Assembly (NCBI GenBank): GCA_022822725.1
Contig: JAJEAN010000007.1
Coordinates: 498,382-562,381 of the forward strand
Source: Candidatus Latescibacterota bacterium
Lineage (GTDB): Bacteria > JAAXHH01
Length of the DNA stretch: 64,000 nt
Reading direction: 5' to 3'
A program made the position numbers and the translations under genes. Below the pieces are notes generated by a model that saw nothing but the letters and a program-made list of their open reading frames with translations, was not told the DNA's origin and did no database searches. This document shows positions 60,104-64,000 of this stretch, in pieces (within the stretch, counting starts at the first letter, position 1; each line of letters starts with the position of its first letter).

Positions 60104-60759
60104 GTTCGTATGTCCTCGAGTTGAATGCGCAGTCGTCGCGTGGCGTCGAAGAGGTATTTCTTTACGGTGCCTTCGGCGCATTCCATGATGCCTGCGATTT
60201 CCCTCAGTTTGAAACCTTCGTGGTGACGCAGCACAAACACGGTGCGCAGCCGGGGCGAAAGGGTGTTGACGGCGGCACGTATCCGCGCGGCGATTTCATG
60301 GTTGATGACGGCGGCGTCAGGCCGGTCGGCGGATATGAGGGTTACCCCGTGTTTCGTTGCGTCCCTGTCTTCTCCCAGACCGTCTTCGATCGGTACGAAG
60401 CTTCTCTTGCTGTTTCGCGCCCGGTGCGAAAGGCAGGCATTGGTTACGATCCGGTAAAGGTAGGTCGAAAACCGGCTGCGGAATTCGAATCTCGGCAAGG
60501 CTTTGTAGACCCGCATGAATACTTCCTGGTAAATGTCCTTGGCATCGTCCATGTCTCCCACGAAGGACACGGCCATGGACAGCACCTTTTCGTCGTACCT
60601 GTAGACCAGTTGCTCCAATGCCCGTACGTCGCCATCCCTTGCCTTGAGTATCAGCCTGCGATCCTCCAGATCCGTGCGATCGGATACCGAATCGATCTCC
60701 ATATCCTCTTCCTGATGGTCCGGTGCGATTCGGCCTTCGAGTTTGAGCGCAGTTTCCAC
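60100..60759 (-). CDS. ECF (sigma-70 family) RNA polymerase sigma factor
   Basis: A 219-residue extracytoplasmic-function sigma factor. Region 2 reads GDVRALEQLVYRYDEKVLSM, then DAKDIYQEVFMRVYKALPRF. A linker follows, and region 4 includes LSPRLRTVFVLRHHEGFKLR and EIAGIMECAEGTVKKYLFDA. The GTG start at 60759 is used; an ATG at 60702 with AGGAAG upstream would remove 19 residues not conserved in the family and is a serious alternative. It is coupled to its anti-sigma and the DUF4097 gene, so envelope stress control is likely. Confidence 0.92.
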   Translation of the reverse strand: METALKLEGRIAPDHQEEDMEIDSVSDRTDLEDRRLILKARDGDVRALEQLVYRYDEKVLSMAVSFVGDMDDAKDIYQEVFMRVYKALPRFEFRSRFSTYLYRIVTNACLSHRARNSKRSFVPIEDGLGEDRDATKHGVTLISADRPDAAVINHEIAARIRAAVNTLSPRLRTVFVLRHHEGFKLREIAGIMECAEGTVKKYLFDATRRLRIQLEDIRT

Positions 60760-61123
60760 GTTGTTACCTGGCGACGAGTGCCGTTTGCGGACGCTTTCTG
60801 TTTATGAGACCGGCTATGGTCCGGAATGGTTGTGTGCGTAGTTTTTTTTGGGGGAAACCGCAGGTATGGTATGGCATACCGTGAGCGGCCGGAACGCCAC
60901 GGCCGTAACAGAATGACATACCTGGAGCAGCCGGAATAGTTTGGCCGAGTGTATGGCTATGGCAATTGAATACCAGGACGTACGAATTTCAAACGGGCAG
61001 GAACAGCGGGATAATGCGAGGAATGGCCGGTTCGTGGGCGTCTTTCGATACGTCGAAATCCGATCCCTCGACCTATGGCAGGCGTTCCAGCACACCGGAA
61101 GACGACCGGAGAAACCGAAAGGC
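60760..61123. other. Intergenic region upstream of the sigma gene
   Basis: The gap from 60760 to the tatA stop (61290) holds no convincing gene. GGTATG/CATACC inverted repeats near 60864-60882 could be a regulatory site for the sigma operon. The 20-bp repeat at 61124-61203 lies at its right end. Confidence 0.4.
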
Positions 61124-61203
61124 GACACAAGCCGTTTGAAGACAGAACAAGCCGCTGGAAGGCGACACAAGCCGTATGAAGACGGTACAAGCCGTTTGAA
61201 GGC
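61124..61203. repeat. 20-bp tandem repeat, four copies
   Basis: Units start at 61124, 61144, 61164 and 61184, consensus GACACAAGCCGTTTGAAGAC. Divergence is about 10-20%. Open frames through it (for example plus 60941-61366) lack other support. Confidence 0.92.
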
Positions 61204-61289
61204 GATCTGTCGACTCGACCGGCCGAACCGCACGAGAAGAGGTGCATCGGTATTCATCCGAAACTACCGTTGCACACGGCTACGGGCGT

Positions 61290-61484
61290 TCAGCCGTCCT
61301 TCGAGGCGGTCGTGCCGGAGGTACCCTGTTTCTCTTCGGCGGGATCTTTGTTCTGTGCTTTCTTGAACTCGGTGATCCCCTGGCCCAGACCCTTGGCCAG
61401 TTCAGGGAGCTTCTTGGCGCCAAAGAGAATCATGACGATGACAAGAATGATAATCAGTTCGGTCGTGCCGAAACTACCTAGCAT
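61290..61484 (-). CDS. tatA: Sec-independent protein translocase subunit TatA/E
   Basis: A 64-residue Tat pore subunit. It has one N-terminal membrane helix (about residues 6-23, [20 protein letters not shown]), the conserved Phe-Gly hinge and the amphipathic helix [15 protein letters not shown], then an acidic/Ser tail. ATG 61484 is chosen because AGGAGGTG lies 7 bp upstream; a GTG inside that site would add 3 residues. A good promoter lies just upstream. tatC is not in the window. Confidence 0.93.
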   Translation of the reverse strand: MLGSFGTTELIIILVIVMILFGAKKLPELAKGLGQGITEFKKAQNKDPAEEKQGTSGTTASKDG

Positions 61485-61505
61485 GTAAATCACCTCCTCG
61501 CACTG

Positions 61506-61534
61506 AGAATACGCTTATTGACCCAACTTGTCAA
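61506..61534 (-). promoter_or_regulatory. Promoter of tatA
   Basis: On the minus strand TTGACA (61534-61529) and TATTCT (61511-61506) are spaced 17 bp. The predicted transcript begins near 61499, only about 15 nt before the ATG. TTGAC-N7-GTCAA (61518-61534) is an inverted repeat covering the -35 region and could be an operator. Confidence 0.75.
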
Positions 61535-61573
61535 GCGCGAATGAACAGACTGGACCGTGCCTGTTCAGAATCC

Positions 61574-61603
61574 TTGCCATGTCGACTCTCGCATGTTTAT
61601 ATA
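61574..61603 (+). promoter_or_regulatory. Probable promoter of the UGA-containing SelW-like gene
   Basis: TTGCCA (61574-61579) and TATATA (61598-61603) are spaced 18 bp (TTATAT would give 17). The expected leader is about 53 nt to the GTG at 61663. Confidence 0.5.
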
Positions 61604-61662
61604 GTTGCTGACGTTTGCAGCCGATCCGGCTGCCGGCCGTACATTCGTTCAAGGAGGACACG

Positions 61663-61902
61663 GTGATCGTACGTATCGCTTATTGCGCTGATTGAAGCTA
61701 CGAACAAGACGCCGCCGGGTTGGCGGTGAAACTGCTTGAGTACTACAAACACGATATCGAACAGCTGCAGCTCGTGCCGTCCGGAGGAGGCAGGTTCGAG
61801 GTCACCGTGGATGACTCGCTGATCTTCTCCAAGCTGGCGGCCGACCGGTTTCCGGAGTACGCGGAGGTCAAGGACGCCATCGAGGCGTCGATCGCGGGCT
61901 GA
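61663..61902 (+). CDS. Rdx/SelW-family selenoprotein with in-frame UGA (Cys-x-x-Sec)
   Basis: A 79-residue thioredoxin-like Rdx/SelW-type protein if the UGA at 61693-61695 is read as selenocysteine. The GTG start at 61663 has an AAGGAGGA site 5 bp upstream. The frame reads V-I-V-R-I-A-Y-C-A-D-UGA-S-Y-E, i.e. a CxxU redox motif right after beta-strand 1, exactly where SelW-like proteins carry CxxC or CxxU. It continues DAAGLAVKLLEYYKHDIEQL, and then FEVTVDDSLIFSKLAADRFP, the family core. A shorter frame from TTG 61720 would lose the strand and redox motif and has no ribosome site. A hairpin fitting a bacterial SECIS follows the UGA. A nonsense mutation in a pseudogene is the alternative; the intact downstream part argues against it. 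selA/B/C/D are not in the window. Confidence 0.85.
61710..61728 (+). promoter_or_regulatory. Candidate bacterial SECIS hairpin
   Basis: CGCCGCC (61710-61716) pairs with GGCGGTG (61722-61728) in 7 bp (one G-U) around loop GGGTT. The loop starts 22 nt after the UGA, and its first two bases are G, as described for bacterial SECIS elements (loop G within the first positions, roughly 16-37 nt from the UGA). Confidence 0.7.
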
Positions 61903-61929
61903 CGCGCATTCATCCGCAACGAGGTTGGT

Positions 61930-62271
61930 ATGAACATTCACGTTTCGATGGAAGACGAGATTGCCGTGCTTCGCATCGAGGGCAGGTTGTGGGAAGAAGG
62001 AGACAGCGTCGAGCTGGACCGGATGATCGACGACACCCTCGGCCGGGGCTGCAAACGGTTCGTGGCCGATTTGACCGGCGTGCCCATCATGAACAGTTCC
62101 GGGCTGGGTTCGCTGATCGCAGCCATGAAGAAGATCAGGTCCAGGGACGGGGAGATGGTGCTCACGGGCGTCAACGACCGCCTGGATCATCTGTTCCGGA
62201 TCACCCGGCTGTATACGGTCTTCAAGACCTATGACGATGTAGACGCCGCCGTGGAGAACATGCTCGCCTGA
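61930..62271 (+). CDS. STAS-domain anti-sigma factor antagonist
   Basis: A 113-residue SpoIIAA/RsbV-like STAS protein. The N-terminus NIHVSMEDEIAVLRIEGRLW is followed by RFVADLTGVPIMNSSGLGSL, where the phosphorylatable Ser sits in NSSGLG (about residue 59), and VNDRLDHLFRITRLYTVFKT. It would bind an anti-sigma kinase in its unphosphorylated form. No kinase gene is visible. It begins 27 bp after the SelW-like gene with a weak ribosome-binding site. Confidence 0.88.
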   Translation: MNIHVSMEDEIAVLRIEGRLWEEGDSVELDRMIDDTLGRGCKRFVADLTGVPIMNSSGLGSLIAAMKKIRSRDGEMVLTGVNDRLDHLFRITRLYTVFKTYDDVDAAVENMLA

Positions 62272-62297
62272 CGATCCAACCGGAAACCGAGGCCGTC

Positions 62298-64000
62298 ATG
62301 ACGGACTACCAGCCCCTGGACCTCACCCCGCATTGCAACGCGAACCGCGGCGTGTACGATTCCATTGCGGACCCTCCCCTGGGATCGCAGGAGTTCTACG
62401 GCCTTCCCTTTCAAATCGGCGACGGTACCGGAGAAGCGGACTGCTTCATCGGCTTCGGATCCGAGGTGGGCTGCCCGGCCGAACCCGTCGCGGTTCCGGT
62501 CGGCCATGCCGCGGTCAACGTGGTTTTCGCCCACGCGGTGATCCGTTCGGAGATCGAAGCGGGCGGCCCGATAGCCCTTCCCGTCGCCACGTACCGGTTC
62601 GAATGGGACGACGGACGCGCCGAGTCCGTTACGGTCCGCGAACGCTTCGAGATCGGCTACATGCCGCTGCCCTGGGGACAGTATCCCTTTCTCTGCGTCC
62701 CGGACGAAAAGCCGTCGACCTACAACCGTTCGGGCGGCGACTGGAACGCGGCGGGCCGCCGGCAGACGGAGGCGGAGCAGGGATGGCCGCGCGGCTACTA
62801 TCTCTGGGCATGGCGCAATCGCCGGCCCGGCCGGGAAATACGTTCGATCGAGATCACGCCGCAGGGACCACCCTTCGTGGTGGCCGCCATCACCCTCGGC
62901 CATGTCGATGAAGATCCCATCTGCCGCTGGGCCGCCCGGGACGTGGAAATCAACCTCAGGAATCAGGAAGACGCCGGAAAACCCTTCAACCTCGAAGTCG
63001 AAGTCGACCGGGGCTACGCGACTTACGCCTATCCGCTGCCCGGGGAAACCGACCAGGCCTACCTGACCGACACGCACCGCGGCTGGGGACAGGCGGACGC
63101 CAATCGCGCCAGTCCCGCCCACGTGGGCGTGGCCGGCACACCGTCGGCCACCGTAACCGTAAAACAGGATGGGAAGGCGGTCGGTTCGGCCAACTGGGGC
63201 GAGCTGGAAGCCAACGATGTCGTCGAGACCCCCTCGGTCCGGTTCGAGATCATCGACACGGGACGGAACTGGGTGCATACCACCGTGCTGGACGATGAGA
63301 CGGGCAAGCCCGTCCCGTGCCGCGTCCATTTCCGGTCGGCCAGGGGCGTGCCCTACGCGCCGCACGGCCACCATGCCCACGTGAACTCGAACCTCGATAC
63401 CTGGCACGTGGACGTGGGCGGCGACGTGCGCCTGGGCCAGATGTCCTACGCCTATATCGACGGCAAATGCCAGGGCTGGCTGCCCCGGGGCGAGGTGCAC
63501 GTGGACGTGGCCCGCGGGTTCGAGTACGAGCCGATTAGGAAGCGCGTCCACATCGAGGCCGGGCAGCGCGAACTCACGCTGCGGCTCAAGCGCTGGACCG
63601 ATCTGAACGCGGAACGGTACTTCAGCGGCGACACCCACGTGCATTTCCTCTCCACCCAGGGCGCACAGCTCGAGGCCAGGGGGGAAGACCTGAACGTGGT
63701 CAATCTCCTGCTCTCCCAGTGGGGCAGTCTGTTCACCAACACCGAGGAATTCACGGGATCGGCGAACGTGGCGCACGACGGAGACACGATCGTGTATGCC
63801 TCGCAGGAGAACCGGCAGCACATACTGGGCCATCTGTCGCTCCTCGGCCTCAAGGAACCGGTTATGCCCTGGTGTTCGGACGGACCCGGCGAGGCGGAAC
63901 TGGGAGGCAACCTGGAAACGACCCTGTCGTACTGGGCCGACGCCTGCCACGCGCAGGGCGGGACGGTGGTGATTCCCCATATTCCCAATCCCAACTGCGA
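62298..64000 (+). CDS. CehA/McbA-type metallohydrolase (PHP-like), C-terminus cut off
   Basis: An open frame of 567 codons runs from ATG 62298 through the right edge. The first about 430 residues are beta-rich and hold no motif I recognise. From about residue 435 the sequence reads YFSGDTHVHFLSTQGAQLEA, then EDLNVVNLLLSQWGSLF, IVYASQENRQHILGHLSLLG and ACHAQGGTVVIPHIPNPN. GDTHVHF fits the first metal-binding His pair of a PHP-type hydrolase. Related proteins are common in sponge-associated and soil bacteria of unknown substrate. A carbamate/ester hydrolase function is possible but not shown. Confidence 0.75.
   Translation, partial: MTDYQPLDLTPHCNANRGVYDSIADPPLGSQEFYGLPFQIGDGTGEADCFIGFGSEVGCPAEPVAVPVGHAAVNVVFAHAVIRSEIEAGGPIALPVATYRFEWDDGRAESVTVRERFEIGYMPLPWGQYPFLCVPDEKPSTYNRSGGDWNAAGRRQTEAEQGWPRGYYLWAWRNRRPGREIRSIEITPQGPPFVVAAITLGHVDEDPICRWAARDVEINLRNQEDAGKPFNLEVEVDRGYATYAYPLPGETDQAYLTDTHRGWGQADANRASPAHVGVAGTPSATVTVKQDGKAVGSANWGELEANDVVETPSVRFEIIDTGRNWVHTTVLDDETGKPVPCRVHFRSARGVPYAPHGHHAHVNSNLDTWHVDVGGDVRLGQMSYAYIDGKCQGWLPRGEVHVDVARGFEYEPIRKRVHIEAGQRELTLRLKRWTDLNAERYFSGDTHVHFLSTQGAQLEARGEDLNVVNLLLSQWGSLFTNTEEFTGSANVAHDGDTIVYASQENRQHILGHLSLLGLKEPVMPWCSDGPGEAELGGNLETTLSYWADACHAQGGTVVIPHIPNPNC

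Noticed and set aside
60941..61366. 141-codon plus frame including the 20-bp repeat
   Set aside because: Arg-rich, no start signal, and runs antisense into tatA.
61720..61902. 60-residue protein starting at TTG 61720
   Set aside because: No ribosome-binding site there; it would drop the first strand and the redox motif that the upstream GTG frame supplies through the UGA.
62229..63980. 583-codon minus-strand frame opposite the metallohydrolase gene
   Set aside because: The plus strand has the hydrolase motif and normal amino-acid use; the minus frame does not.

Overview
The window is a GC-rich bacterial chromosome segment (roughly 60% GC by eye) packed with genes on both strands. Operons are short, ATGA overlaps are common, and most genes have clear Shine-Dalgarno sites. 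The information-processing genes are bacterial. The mix of a six-domain ribosomal S1, a serine recombinase beside a tRNA, CaiB- and mandelate-racemase-type enzymes, a CehA/McbA-type hydrolase and DUF4097 proteins would suit an environmental bacterium of the FCB superphylum (Latescibacterota or Gemmatimonadota-like). That placement is inference; no rRNA gene is present to test it.

Layout. 1-4.5 kb (minus): gamma-glutamyltransferase (cut by the left edge), an SDR, an iron alcohol dehydrogenase and kynureninase form one operon. 4.7-10.9 kb: a SanA-like protein, a TesA-like esterase and, tail to tail with it, a GDPD-ybbA-ybbP-like operon, then a ferritin-like protein. 11.1-15.1 kb (minus): an L-galactonate dehydrogenase/tagaturonate reductase pair, mazG, a probably frameshifted small gene and a HEPN-MNT toxin-antitoxin pair. 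15.4-21.8 kb (plus): HNH nuclease, scpA, scpB, rluB, rpsA, mtaB, then tRNA-Arg(CCG) and, opposite, a degenerate serine recombinase. 23-33.8 kb (plus): the translation superoperon rimP-nusA-ylxQ-infB-ylxP-rbfA-ribF-rpsO-pnp, followed by an M16 protease, dut and a small membrane protein. 33.9-38.4 kb: ABC substrate-binding lipoprotein, CBS-tailed cation/proton antiporter and enolase-superfamily protein. 38.4-39.1 kb is an AT-rich gap with two phased arrays of GTAC-centred sites. 39.1-41 kb: an MDR oxidoreductase and a hicA-hicB module. 41.3-45 kb: a ubiquitin-like sulfur carrier, an unknown small protein, an OmpA-like protein, RraA-like and FtcD. 45-49.1 kb: rrf2-cysK-cysO-thrB and a CoA-transferase. 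49.2-55.3 kb (minus): the ilvB-ilvN-ilvC-leuA-leuB operon, with its own promoter and terminator. 55.6-57.4 kb: TPR protein and class V aminotransferase. 57.6-60.8 kb (minus): ECF sigma factor, zinc anti-sigma/HEAT protein and DUF4097 protein. 61.3-64 kb: tatA, a divergent Rdx/SelW-type gene with an in-frame UGA, a STAS protein and a partial metallohydrolase.

The two most unusual observations are these. First, the SelW-like gene at 61663-61902 has a Cys-Ala-Asp-UGA active-site motif, an ideal ribosome-binding site upstream of the UGA and a hairpin just downstream with the geometry of a bacterial SECIS element, so it is very probably a selenoprotein. Second, the non-coding interval 38529-39106 carries 6 + 9 GTAC-centred sites (plus one degenerate) spaced almost always 20-22 bp apart, i.e. 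on one face of the helix, like iterons or a multi-operator nucleoprotein site.

A recurring theme is short tandem duplication (9-24 bp units). Many copies are in frame at the ends or surface loops of conserved genes (rpsA, mtaB, rbfA, scpB, the tagaturonate reductase, the cysO tail) and others are intergenic.
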